From Lunularia cruciata (Eukaryota; Streptophyta; Marchantiopsida; Lunulariales; Lunulariaceae), in contig OX419757.1 in assembly GCA_948567375.1 (NCBI GenBank), forward strand, positions 57,598,001 to 57,662,000: a stretch of DNA of 64,000 nt. Reading direction: 5' to 3'. This document shows, in pieces, positions 24,718 to 37,000 of this stretch (the stretch's first letter is position 1; each line of letters opens with the position of its first letter). The translations under genes and the position numbers were made by a program. Under the pieces are notes generated by a model, which saw only the letters and a list, made by a program, of their open reading frames with translations, was not told where the DNA came from and did no database searches.

Positions 24718-24800
24718 CCCCATGTTACCTTTTTTGTCTCTCCCTTGTATGGCTTGATGAGGTCTTCCCATCCTTTGTTTTTCCTACGCAATCTCCTTTT
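24712..24800 (+). repeat. 3' end of the LINE (reference copy D)
   Basis: Starts at the LINE stop codon: GCTTAGCCCCATGTTACC, TTTTTTGTCTCTCCCTTGTA, GGCTTGATGAGGTCTTCCC, then TACGCAATCTCC. Copies A, B, C and E elsewhere in the window match this segment. Confidence 0.75.
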
Positions 24801-25799
24801 TACTTCTTGATCTCCCTACTATGGCCCCTCCCTTACTTTATAGACCCATCATAGGATTAGACTCTTCTCCTTGCATCCTTACCACATCCTTACATATCGC
24901 CTCACCAACAACCTATAAAACCATGTTTGGATTGTCCTTGGATGGAGATTTGCTTGGCCGTACACCAAGAGAGATGTAGATGTCCATGAATGAGGTTGAG
25001 TCTACTTATCTTCCTACAATCCAAAACCCTATTTGTACTCTTGTCCTTTCTATTTGCACCCAGTTTGACTTATAATAATGGCTATATTTTCTTGATACTA
25101 TTCAAGCATTCCTACCAAGTTGCCTAGACCATGTATATGTACCAAGATCCCGCTACTTTTATATTATCTAGTGTGCTACACACTCTCCTTATTATTATGA
25201 GTTATCTTAAAAAATAACCAAGGGAGATATACCTCTCCTTGGATCTTATTAGCACTCTCCTCATAATGAATTGTACTCCTTCCGGCCTAGGAGGTGTATT
25301 GAGACACCAAGAGACCGCCTCTAGGGTTCAAAGGTTTTTCAGATAGGATTGGTCAGCCATACATGATGAGTATATCATAATGACCCAAGCAATAGTTAGG
25401 AGAATTGTTGAGTGCCCAAAGTCTTATACTCTAACTCAAGAGAATTGATATCTTTATCATTCCTTGATGTTAGGTTAGGTAAGTGAGTATAGTTGTGCCA
25501 CCTAGGAACTGTCATTCTGTTGGCCAACTCCTTTCTCTATTGATATTGTATTTGCCTTACAAACTCTCCATCCATTTTCTATAGAGTTTAGGGTTTCCAT
25601 TTCCTTTCTTTTGTCCATAACTATCATCCAAGTGAAGAACTACAACTTAATGAGTCCTTCTTTGCTCATGCTTTACTCCATTTCTTGTATTTCTTGCAGG
25701 AGGACCATTGGAATTGATTTTTCAGCATCTATATGAATGTCTCTCTCCAGATTCTCTAGATTTTGGCTTTCCTCTTCTCTTCACATTTTTTTAATGTAT
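24801..25799. other. No supported gene
   Basis: No readable motif and no open frame of note. It may contain the eroded 5' part of the second LINE copy. Confidence 0.45.
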
Positions 25800-27661
25800 T
25801 GTTTCTAGTTTTGTGCTCCTTGGAGCACTTAGTTTGATTGGGCTCTCATTTCACCTCATCTCATCTCATCTTCTTGCCCTTTTAAAGGAGACATACAATG
25901 TTTGTCCCATTGCTACTGGAGATACTTTCCTTTGTTTAGTCTCATGTACTATTGTTTATAGCTTTGACACTCCTTTTCATCTATTTTGTCTCCAAATCAA
26001 TTTCTTATGGCTACTTTAGGGGGCTACATGACAATAATTGACAATATTAGAGCATCTTAGGAAATACATCTTGATTGGATGGTTGTCCGAGTTGATGTCT
26101 CCAATGCCTTCAATAGCATTGGAGACATCAACTCATCTAGTTTTTTTTTTGCGCTCTTTGTTTAGCAAGGGATCAGATTCCCTCTTTGATTTCATTTGTC
26201 TGCAATTTCTATGGCATACAACCACCTTTGTTGTATGACCCCCACACATGATTTCACATAACTTGCATTTGCCAAGGGCACATACTAGAGAGTTACTCTA
26301 GGAATACCTCTATTTGCCATAGCTCACTACAAAACTGTTTGAGAGGTTATAGCCGGGTTTCCTTCATGTTTCATCCTATTCTTCTCAAATAATACACATA
26401 TTTTAGATTTTTAAAGGATATTACCTAAGTTTTTTGTATGTCCATACTTTGCTTCAATACCTTAGGTGTACGAGTCCAGACTTTTAATTGCAAGGTTTCA
26501 AGTCATGAACTATACTCACTCCCTCAAACTTCCCACTAGTGCTCTAGGTCCAAATAGGAGGTTTGAGGTTTTGGGTTCTCCTTTGGAGGAGGATGATTTT
26601 AAAACTCATTCATCTCCAACAATTTGGTTAAGATATAGCCTATGCTCATTTACTTCCTTGATTGGGTAACACATAGGTGCTAATACCATCCTCACTTGAT
26701 GTTATCTCCCTAGAGTCTCATATTTGGCACACCCTTACCCACCTTGATACTCATTCCCCATTTATGCACATTTGATAGTACTATTTGCCACCCTTTCTCC
26801 ACTCTCTTAGAGATGTATCTACTCCGCAACTTTTTGATGAGTAGTGTAGATTATAGATAGCTCTACTCTTAGCCATGGGATGATGTGATCTCATATGGCA
26901 AGAGACTATTGCACTAACAAATTTTATAGGAGCATAGGCTTTAGTGCCCCTCCTCCTAGTAGATAGGCTCTTACATCATGGTTGTCCTTGTTTATTAGAA
27001 CCTATCATGATTATGGATTCATGCACTTATGACTTCAAATCATCTCTTTGATTGGCTTGTGACCTATTGTTGGGCCCATTGTGATGCAATATACATATAT
27101 ATATATATCTCCATATGATACATAAAACATACATATTTTATGTTGTGCAATGGGTGGAAGTCTACTAGAGTTCATAACGCTATCCAGAATATAATAGCAT
27201 AGATCCTACAAGCTATATGGTATCTAGTATAGATTGAGAGACTGTTGGATCTACCATGACCACCTCCTTGCCATGTGAGAGCGAATATCATGATATTCAT
27301 ATATGAATGATGTACCTTGCTTGATGTGGTGGTTGCAAACCCCCCACAAGTAGAGTTATTGGCACAAGTTGGCATCCAAGCAGGAGCAGCAATGACCATT
27401 GCCACTTGGAGAAAGGAGGACCATTATGCACCAATGTTATCCTCTGATACATTTGTAACTTTGGCTATTGAGAATTTTGAACATCTTTATCGCACACTTT
27501 GTGCGATCTACTCAAGGAAAAAGCACAAGATTCATTTGCAAAGGAGAGTGGCTCTGGCTTTCTCTCTAGCCATGCTCACCTCTTCCTTTGAGCAAAGAGT
27601 CTCCATCACATCTAGGTCCCTTCCTTTTCACTTACCACATATACCATTAGCGTACCTGTAA
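25800..27661 (+). pseudogene. Second, more decayed LINE copy of the same broad family
   Basis: At 25813-26019 the frame reads LLALLKETYNVCPIATGDTFLCLVSCTIV, parallel to the RT start of the 22.5-kb LINE. At about 26085-26120 the QVDVENAFNS-equivalent block survives as VDVSNAFNSI in a shifted frame. At 27317-27661 the endonuclease end is still open: DVVVANPP, AGAAMTIATWRKEDHY, FVTLAIENF, SSFEQRVSI, each with a partner in the first copy. Everything between is full of stops. It lacks the shared 3' end, so it may belong to a sister subfamily. Confidence 0.65.
26089..26134. repeat. Perfect 19-bp inverted repeat inside the LINE RT motif
   Basis: Arms 26089-26107 and 26116-26134 are exact complements (GAGTTGATGTCTCCAATGC type) with an 8-base loop. 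The left arm encodes the catalytic QVD-SNA segment; the right arm is its inverted copy. Confidence 0.8.
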
Positions 27662-29918
27662 CATACAATTCAGCATTAGATTACTTTGGTGTAGTCTTTA
27701 GTTTTGCCTCTATTTTGACCTTATTTGGTTTGTTTGGACTTGTGCTCTCTAATTCATTTGCAATTCTTGGTGCCTTGTATTTCCTTTTTGGTACCTGATT
27801 GGGCCAAGCCAAATGTAACTAATGTTCCCATTCTTCCCTTCACGATGGCTTTTTTTCAATGTATAATACTAAGTTCTATATATATATATAATATATGTAT
27901 ATAATGGAATATAATATATAACTATTATTTATCAAATAGAAACTTAACATGTATGTTTTATAAACATTGAAAGATAATTTTCCTTGACCTTCAAGAAGTA
28001 AACTTGTCATAAAGAGTCAACATATCAAAATGGTTAAAATTTTCCATAGATAAATGTTATAAAAATATGAATTTATTATCATTATCTTTATTATATATCC
28101 TAAGTATCAATTTGTAATATATATACATATTTCTTCTTTGATAAAAATCTTATACCCATTTCAACAATTCATATAACATTGAAAAGCATAAAGATTTGGA
28201 AAAAACTTGTTGTAAGTCTTAATTAATTCTTCATTTCTTCAGTCAATAACAATTTCAGTACCAATAAAAATTGAGGGAAAATTATAATATAATAATTATA
28301 TAAATTGATAGTTAATATCAACATTCATAAGAAGGTTCTTTGTTACCAAAACTAAACATATAAAATGATAATCTTATACTCTAGCCCTTACTAATAATTT
28401 AATACTATAACATATTTTCCCCATGATAACCTATTAAGTCACTAATTCAAATATGGTATAAATTTTTTTGACTTATTAGAAAAAGATTTTTTTCAACTTA
28501 ACTATGTTTTGATATGATATTTTTAACATGACTTTAGAAATAAATCTCAACTTTCCAACTTTATTTTTATTATATTGTAAATTTTTTTGACCAATTTTAC
28601 ATAAAAAAATCACCTGATAATTCAAAAATATCAAGTGTAAGTGTATCAAAAGAATTGATTCATCTTTAAAAATTTAAATTTAAGTTCTCTTTCATATTCA
28701 TTTTTACATTAGTTAAGATCCACAAGAGTAATGAAGAGTAAAATTTCACTTGAAATTATTTATGTCTATATTTATAGTTTCTACACTTGACTACAAAAGA
28801 CTTTTAAATTTGATTAATAATGGCAATTTATAAGGAGAACATCCACTCTCTCTTTTCATTGATATGTTATATTTTTATTCATGATTGTGTAAAATTTCAT
28901 CATTTCTCTTTTATGATTATAAATTTCTTAATATACTTGATACTGCAATTTTATATTTTATATTTTTAAGTATCATCAATTCACCATTTATATGGACTTC
29001 ACATATATTGCGACATAATAGCAAAGAAATAAAGAATCAACTACCCACCTAGTTATACTTTCTTCAATATTCTTGCCTTGGAATGCTAATGACTTAAGAT
29101 TCTTAGAGATAATTTTGCTTTAGTGAAATCTATACTTGGAGGAAAATTTTGATAATAAATTTAACTATTAATAATTAAGACAAATCTAGTAGAATATACA
29201 TTCAAATCATCCAAATTACCTTGATATATTATAAGTTCTAAAACATCTTTACAAGGGATAACAAGGAAATCTTAGAAATTTGGCTGCAAGTACCCTGCAA
29301 ACTTTAAACAGATAGTAAATTGTTCAAGATTGGGAACTAGGCTAGTAATTTATAGGTAAATATTTTCAATTATTACCAATATTTTTAATAAGAATAAACA
29401 ACATGATACTACTGTGCTTTATATCTAGAATACTAATTTAGTATCAATTTTTTAAAGTTGGATAAAATTAAATTTTAGTAGAGATAAATAGTGGTATTAT
29501 TATTTATTTTTTACTATTATCTATAAAAATATCATATCATGAATTGTATTAACATAAATCTGAATAATCTAAATTAAATTAAATTAAATATAAATTATAT
29601 CCCTAACAAACATATATCATAGTTTTGTGATATTAAATATGTTTTCTATTTCAATGTACAAACGACATGTTTCAGTTAACTGCCTATGTTCCACTTTATA
29701 TGCACAAATTGATTATCTGCAGCATAGCGCTTTCCTCCGGCTGCAATAACTGTCCTCTCAAACTGCCCAACAGTACTAGCACTAAACCGACAGTTTACGT
29801 GAAGAGTCAGTGAAGAGATCTTCAGCGACATATCGTACCACATCTCCATTAATGCTTACGCTTTCACGATACCTTTATGTCTTTTTGTACAGGAGAAACC
29901 ATCCTTGCATTGAGGAAA
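27662..29918. other. Very AT-rich DNA without a recognisable gene
   Basis: No open frame of note and no family motif. Composition is almost entirely A/T with poly-T runs. Confidence 0.7.
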
Positions 29919-30000
29919 AGGCGACCGCGTACGCGTAGAAAACACGAAGGATGGGAAGCCCCCATCAAGCCGTACAAGGGTGAGATAAAATGACGCTAAA
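29919..30000 (-). repeat. Solo LINE 3'-end copy E
   Basis: The minus strand reads TTTAGCGTCATTTTA, CTCACCCTTGTACGGCTTGATGGGG, TTCCCATCCTTCGTGTTTTCTACGCG, matching copies B, C and D. The tail TACGCGGTCGCC is shared with copy C, so C and E look like one subtype. Confidence 0.7.
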
Positions 30001-31439
30001 CCCAATAGAATGGATATGAGAAATCCTTGCATCCGATGAGAAAGTCTTTCTTGCAAGTGTGTAAGTGAATCCCTCTAAACAATTGGCCATGGTCTATAGG
30101 AACACTCATGATTTCGTTCTTACAATGTTAGATGTCATGTTCATCTTAAGCTTATACAACTTCGTAAATGTTCTATTCTCTCTTCAGATTCCTCGTAAAT
30201 GCACCAGTTGCGACACACCCTATCATTCAGATAATTGTCCGGTGATACTCCTTCCTCAATCTTTCAAGAGTCCTTTCTGAGGCCAGAGTCATTATGGAAA
30301 TCAGACATCAAGATTCCGGAAACCCATTTCGTCTCAATGAGAAGTTCTTCAACTCGGCCTTCGAGTTGTCAACGTGAGTAGAATCTGCGAAAGTCTATGA
30401 ATCACCACCATACCATGATAGTGGATTATTATCACAAATAAATGAAAAGACCTGGTTTCTGCAACGGGCGGTACTGTAACAAGTCGGTGGATTATCACGC
30501 TCTCGTGTACGGAACCAACCGACTTCATATCCTTCTAGGATTCATCAACGGCGCTGTCGGTGCGCTCTCTCTCTCTCCACTTTGCGCTGCTATTTTGTCC
30601 TCGATAATTCGCGAAAGCGAAAAAGGAACTAAACTCTCTGAACGTAAAGTGCAGTAGAAGAAGATCTGCTATGCTTTTTGGACGCTTTTTGGATGATAAG
30701 ATCTCCCACCGCAGCAGAGTTTCCGTGATTTTGATCTTCTGTCACTTGGAACAGTGATGCAGTAATGGATTGGAAAGAGAGAAAGGGAATGTAATAGTTG
30801 ATCTCCCACTTTGTTCATGAATGGAGTTACTGGCAGGATCTACAGTGCGGTATATGAGGTAAGCAGCGAAGATATGATGATTCCTTATGAATTTGTCTTG
30901 TGAGCAACTGTATAGATGTTTATATTGGGTTCCAGATGATCATTCATTGATATATGCAGAATGTGCATCTAGTTAAATTGCAGCAAGGAACTTTGGGAGG
31001 ACTTTGCGATGAAGACAAAATTCAACTTCAGTCGGGATAAACAACGACTATGGATCGATTGATTGTTCCGATTGTTCGCGAATATGGTTGCCCTTCTTCC
31101 TGATAAAAGATTGCTGTCATCCGTAATACAAAGAGTGTTAAAACTCTAGCAATGGATTTTCCTGATAAAAGATTGCTGTCATCCGTAGTACAAAGAGTGT
31201 TAAAAATCAAAAAATGGATGGCGATAAAAAAATCAGAGAGAAACCGAAAATTTGAAATTAAAAGTACCTCTCATTACATATCAAGTCTTTTGTGAAATTA
31301 ACTCTCATTGACATACAGTTGTGTGTTTCAATCATCTGCTAGTATGGTATGGTATGAGATTTACTGCTATCAGATATTTTGAGGATGAACTAGATATGGA
31401 TAGCATTTGTGGAATCTAGTTTCTACATATACATGTTAT
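30001..31439. other. No supported gene; contains a tandem duplication
   Basis: Moderate base composition, frames up to 71 codons without identity. It may be low-copy DNA interrupted by solo LINE end E. Confidence 0.4.
31097..31214. repeat. Tandem duplication, 62-bp period
   Basis: Units at 31097 and 31159 both read TTCCTGATAAAAGATTGC then TGTCATCCGTA(A/G)TACAAAG and AGTGTTAAAA. Only one or two differences, so the duplication is fairly recent. Confidence 0.85.
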
Positions 31440-34075
31440 GTCTATATCAGAGTAGATTTTTGATACGATTGGGTATGCAAAGGTCTTCATTACTTTGAGC
31501 AAGATATAATCAATTGCAGATCAAGGAGGAGCACAAGTCCAAGATAATACTTTGGACTATCTATCCGCATGGTAAGGATGCATTGTATCAATGGCAATTC
31601 TTACCATTTGGGTTAAAGAACACCCTGGAGTTCCAAAGAGTCATGTTCATGATCCTAGTGGGATTAGATTTTGCTTGGTGCTATATTTATTACACTTTGG
31701 TCTATAGCGCTATTGTGGAGGAGCATGAGAGATATTTGTTGGAGGGGTTTGAGAGATTGAGATCTGATGGACTCAAATTACATCTTAGGAAGTGCAGATT
31801 CTTTCACAAGCAAGTTAAGTATTTGGGTCACACTATCTACACTAGTGGACTTGGTGTTCAATAGACCAAGGTGGAGTCTATTGCACATATTTCTCAACTT
31901 ATGGATGTGAGCAGAGTGAAGCAATCCTTGGGTTGACAAGCTTATATTGTTAATATGTTAGAGGATTTAGTGCCATTGCTAAGGCCTTGATGAAGTTAAC
32001 CAAGCGTACATAGGATTGGTGTTGGAGAGATGAGCAAGAGAGAGCTTGTATAGAGCTAAAGGAGAGGTTGACATTTTCCTCTATTCTTAGTAGTCAGATC
32101 AAAAGACTATCATTCCAAGTTCATATTGATCGGAGTACATTAGTGCTTGGAGCAATGCTCCCCCAACAAGATGATGAGAGGAAAGAGTTTGTGGTGGGTA
32201 TGCTGGTTGCTCCAACAATTCAATAGAGTTAAAGTATATTTCATACGAGGGAAAGTGCTTGGCAACAATGTGAACACTAACACATTTATGATGTTACTTA
32301 TTTGGTAACCCCTTCATTCTCATCATTGATCATCAACCACTAAAGGGGTTGATGGAGTGGTTGATGGAGTCCAACAAGCTTTCAATGAAGCTTGTACGAT
32401 GTGTTTTGATTTGATAAGAATATGATCCCATGATTATCCACACACTTAGAATGGTAAACCATGATGCAGATGGTTTGAGTGGAAATCAAAGGACTAGCCA
32501 ATAGGATCAGATCAGAACATGTTGCCATGGTGAGACAAATGAGAAGATGGCACCAAATAAGCATGCATTTTCCTTTTTGTGTATATTTTTTGAGACTTTG
32601 ATTATATCTATCTTAGTACAAACAAAAGGAGTTGTTGAGGTCTTAGATCCAAAGGATGAAGATATTGGTATAGTTTAGTTAGACATTCATGATGATATCT
32701 TAGTGAAAGACTATCTTTTCACTAGTGTTGTGGGTGCACAATTTGTGTCAAGGAGAGAGACGATGTCTTTCAGAAAGGAAGGCGGTTTAGATTGGAAGGG
32801 AAACATCTTCTTCATGTAAAAGAGGATGGTAGAGTGCAAGTAGTGCACTTTCCATCTTAGAGACCATAGTTGGTACATCATGCTCATGAGGAGTTATGAT
32901 ATTTTGGAGTAAAATGGATATATAGCTTACTTTAGAGTCATTGTTAGTGGTGTAGTATGTAGACACTCCATAGTTATTGTTGGTGATGCAATATGTAGAC
33001 CAATGTATATAAATTTGTTGCTAGATGTGTGCTTTGTGACCAAGTTAGAGCATCATTTAATATTCCTACACCATAATTACACCCCTTACCTATCATGGGA
33101 TTGGGCTACCATTGGAGTTTGGACTTTAGACTTTGCTTGACCTTTATCGTTGATTGTGAGACATTATCCATATGTTTTGGTTATGGTGGAGAAATTCTCT
33201 AAGTAAATTGAGTTGGTGTCACTTCTTGACAAGTCCAATGAAGTGATAGCTTACATGTTCTTGGATTGGGTTCTTAGTCATTTTTGTACACCAACGGAAG
33301 TCTTGACTAATCAGGGTACAAAGTTCTTGGGAGAGTTTCAAGTCTTGTGCGACAAGGCCTTGATTGATCATTACATTATGTTCCAAGATCACCTTGAAGT
33401 AGATGGCTTAGTAAAGAGAATTGTTTAAATGATGAAGAGGGGATTCCATAAGTATGGTTTGCAAAGAGGCCACTTGGGAAATAAGGATCTACAATTAACT
33501 TGGTTGGCTGTGGGCTATTGGTTTAGCCAACAAGCCTCCTTGGACTTAGATCATCCAAACATATAGGTGAATTTATGTTCTCAATGAGCAAAGATCTTTT
33601 AGAGATTGATGTTGATGGACTTTGAGAACTTAAGCAATTGCTCAGCATAGGGATGCCTTTTGCTATGCTACTATTTGAGGGAGAGGTTATACATCCTCAA
33701 TCCATTGATTTCATCCAAGTGATTATGTATATCTATAGAAAACTCCACCAATGATACTTGATGTGACTATAGGCCGCAATAACTTGAGAGTGCATAAGGT
33801 TTTGCCATCCAAAGTCCTCATGCTGGAAGGACATGATGGTGTTGTCTGGAAGGACCATATGTGTAATTGTGCCCCATGCCACCTCTCAAACATTGATGGA
33901 ACTATAGATCCAAGCTTGGCAATTATATGTGCAAGCTTATGGTGTATGTTATGTGGCTCTTTTGGTTGAGCTTCTACTATGTTGGTCCATGATAGCTATT
34001 TGAGAGGATGACATATGGCATATTTGACTCCTCCTCTCATGGTGGTTCCTCAAGGACAAAGGTTATATCCTTGAT
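31440..34075 (+). pseudogene. Ty3/gypsy relic 1, pol region ending in a PHD-like finger
   Basis: In order: decayed RT start (DTIGYAKVF, about 31460); RT body 31514-31864 (PHGKDALYQWQFLPFGLKN, LRKCRFFHKQVKYLGH) in which the YxDD box reads YIYY; RNase H block with LTQQDDE-like PQQDDERKEFVV (about 32160); integrase core at 33213-33428 (LDKSNE, FCTPTEVLTNQGTKFLGEF, DGLVKRIV); a GLQRG/WLAV region; then a tail with LRVHKVLPSKVLMLEGHDG, WKDHMCNCAPCHL and a cysteine/histidine pattern like a PHD finger (33944-34070). Many stops throughout. No LTRs could be recognised. Same family as relic 2. Confidence 0.8.
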
Positions 34076-37000
34076 GCACTCATCACTAGTCATTCCTTCT
34101 GGAGTATAGATTGCAAACAAGCTACTAAAGATTGGGCTTGATAGCACACAGTCTCTTGATCTTTGCCCACCATAAGGCATATCACATAGTAGATGGCTAT
34201 CTAGAGTAAGAGAGACCTATCAACTAAGGGGTGATTATGACACTTTAGAGTAAATGTATGAGTTGTGTGTGAGTTTTGCATTTATAGTATGATGTTGATA
34301 GCAATGTATTTTTTGTAGCAATGTATATATAGCTGACAAGATTCTCCATCATTGATGCCATGAATACAAAACCAAAATGAGATACTATTGAAGCTCAAAA
34401 GTCATTATGGTGTAAAATCTAAAGCTAATGAGAAAAGGGTTTGGGAGAGGTAGATCAAGAGCATAAACATCTCTTTGTCCCTTACACTCATATGCTCTAA
34501 CTTGCATGCTTAGATATTAATATTGGATGCACTAGCTTCTATGCTCTACTTCCACTCTAAACTTCTAAGACTCAAACACATTGCATTGAGCATCCACCAT
34601 CTATATACATCAAAGACTTGGAAGTGTACAAGATCATAATCCATATGGTCCATCATGTGAATGAACATAGATTGCTAACATTGCAATGGATCAACCATAT
34701 GATCCTTTGTATGATCAACTATAAAATTACATAAATAAACATACATAAATTACTTTTTCACTCACTAAGCAAACCACAACACCACAATGGGGATTTTTAT
34801 ATCTACCTGATGCTAAGTCATTACTACAACAAGAGCAACACAAGATAGTCTTATGCATCTTAAACAATTTGGTTTGGGGAAGATCTGTGTTACTCAGTTC
34901 TAAAATAATGCTAGTTAGATGTTGAGATTCACAAAGTAATAACAATTAACTAATTTTTTAAATGGATTGAGATGATATAAAGATGAAGATATTCATGATG
35001 GAACTAAAAAAATAGAAAAGTATACAAATGGCCGAGAAATTTGACTCCTTTGTCTTTACAACAGTTGTGTGTTCATGATTTCAATAAGTTATGGAGCTTA
35101 TTATACACAAGGGGATACAATGGTTTCCCTGAAGATTAAGATTGATGAAATCCAAAATAAACTACTATCAAACATTGTTGATAGTGAATGGCAACAATAA
35201 AGTAAAATATGTTTCTATTAATGATAACTTTAACATTATATTATATTCTTTAAATTGGTACATATTTATATGGATAGGTTACATACAGATTTTCATTTTT
35301 TCATGGTATGATATGGTTTTGTCCTCTTAAGTTTTTGGTATATTATATATATTATATAAGCATGTATGAGTATATTTTGAAAAAGAGATTATGGCTTTTA
35401 TTACAAATTCAAGAAATGTCATTGTATTATTATTGATATAATGAGAGGATCCACCTTTTGGACTCTTGATTTGAAACTTTCTAAGACTGGATAAGAGTAA
35501 CTAAAATCAATCAAATCTATGCTCTCATATTTGCACCTATGATATCACTCTTGGATTATCTTAGCTTGAATATCAACATGCTTTAAGTTTATTGTATAAA
35601 ACCAAAGATTCAAGGAATTAAACTATGTAGAATCCTTTACTTGAGAAGTTTGACATATTTAGTAATTGAGTTCTATATTCCACCACTATACTTAGAAGAT
35701 AAGCACATAAGTGTACTTGCTATTGAGCAAGTTATGAAAGAGTAGACACTTATGTTTGAAAATTAGATAAAAATAATAGGGAGATTACCAAGCAAAGTTG
35801 AAATCATTAAAGTCAAAGAGGTGGTTGAGAATCTACTAGACATTGCAAATGTGTCTTGTATGATTTGATGAAGTATAGATGACAAAAAGCCAAGAGAAAT
35901 CAATAAGAATAATGAATGAGAAGAAATGGGAAAAATACTAAATGAAGTAAATTCTAGATGTTAGAGATGTCCAAGGTCTTATAATTTACATTTGAGTGAG
36001 TTATAGTTCTTCTTCCATGTGAAATAAATCACTGAATTTATAGCAAAGTTAACTTTGTAGCTAATTTATTTGATTTCTTTGATCAATCAATACCTTAGAG
36101 GAAAGGAAGGTTCCATAATGCTTTTTTAGCCTTCTTATTCCCTAAGAAGGTTTTTAGATACTTTACAATTATTAATGTATGAAAATTACTAGGAAATTTT
36201 TGTGTATATTCTAGAAGTTTTAGACTATTATATGATAAACTTACTATGATAAATAATTGTAATATCAAATATTCTCCTTGTATTAGTCAATGATATCATT
36301 ATTGTGTGCTTTAGTTTTGAACTGATACTCATCTAACATCATGAAGTGTATAATCATTCCAAAGAATTTTTTACTGCAAATGTTGATATTCAGTATGACC
36401 ACCTATATAATTGGCAAAGGATTTATCAACATCATATTCTTCATGATACTTAATGGTTTGCGATTGAAAGAAGTTGAACTTGGTCATGGATAATGAATGG
36501 ATTAGAAATGAGAGGTTTCAATTTAGAAATGGTGTAATATATGATGAGAATAGATGTAGTAGAGAAGGTCAAATTGATAAGAGTGAAGAGATCAATTTGA
36601 GATAAAACACAAAATAGTGAGAGGATCAAGTTTAAAAAATTGAATATAAAGAGTTAAGAGAAGGTTATGACTAAAAATCATAAAGACAAATAAAAAAGAA
36701 TGAGTACCAACATAGTGTTTTTGATACATTTGGTGAAGAGAAAATGAGCTTTGGCTTCTTGTAAGAAGGAAGATGAGACGGAAAGGGATGGAATTACAAA
36801 AATGGGTAAACAGTAAACTAGCTATCAAGACCTGCGGAATCTTGACCATAATAAATAAAAGTTGATTACCTTGTTCGAAGACATCTAAAGTTATGATTGA
36901 AGTGGCCAAGAAAATGGTGGAAATCATGAGAGAAGTTCAAGAGAAGGTGTTTGCTACTCAGCCTAAGCATATTGCTCTTACAGTTTGCTCTCCAAGAGAG

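Larger units (their letters stand above)
21463..24800 (+). mobile_element. Decayed LINE with C2H2 finger, RT and CCHC/restriction-like endonuclease tail
   Basis: Parts in order: an N-terminal C2H2 finger (CPVCHRCF...HVGRMH near 21601-21663); a finger/thumb-linker region with several stops (21814-22476); the RT with GGIRPIAIGE, the first catalytic block LQVDVENAFN and TRQGDPLGG; a frameshift near 22975; the second catalytic block read as LADN rather than ADD; then a CxC-x9-H-x3-C knuckle and an endonuclease-like domain (24001-24714). It ends in a 3' region shared with four solo copies. Architecture resembles early-branching, restriction-like-endonuclease LINEs such as R2/NeSL/Utopia rather than the plant L1 or RTE types that carry an APE endonuclease. 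Clade assignment is inference. Confidence 0.75.
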
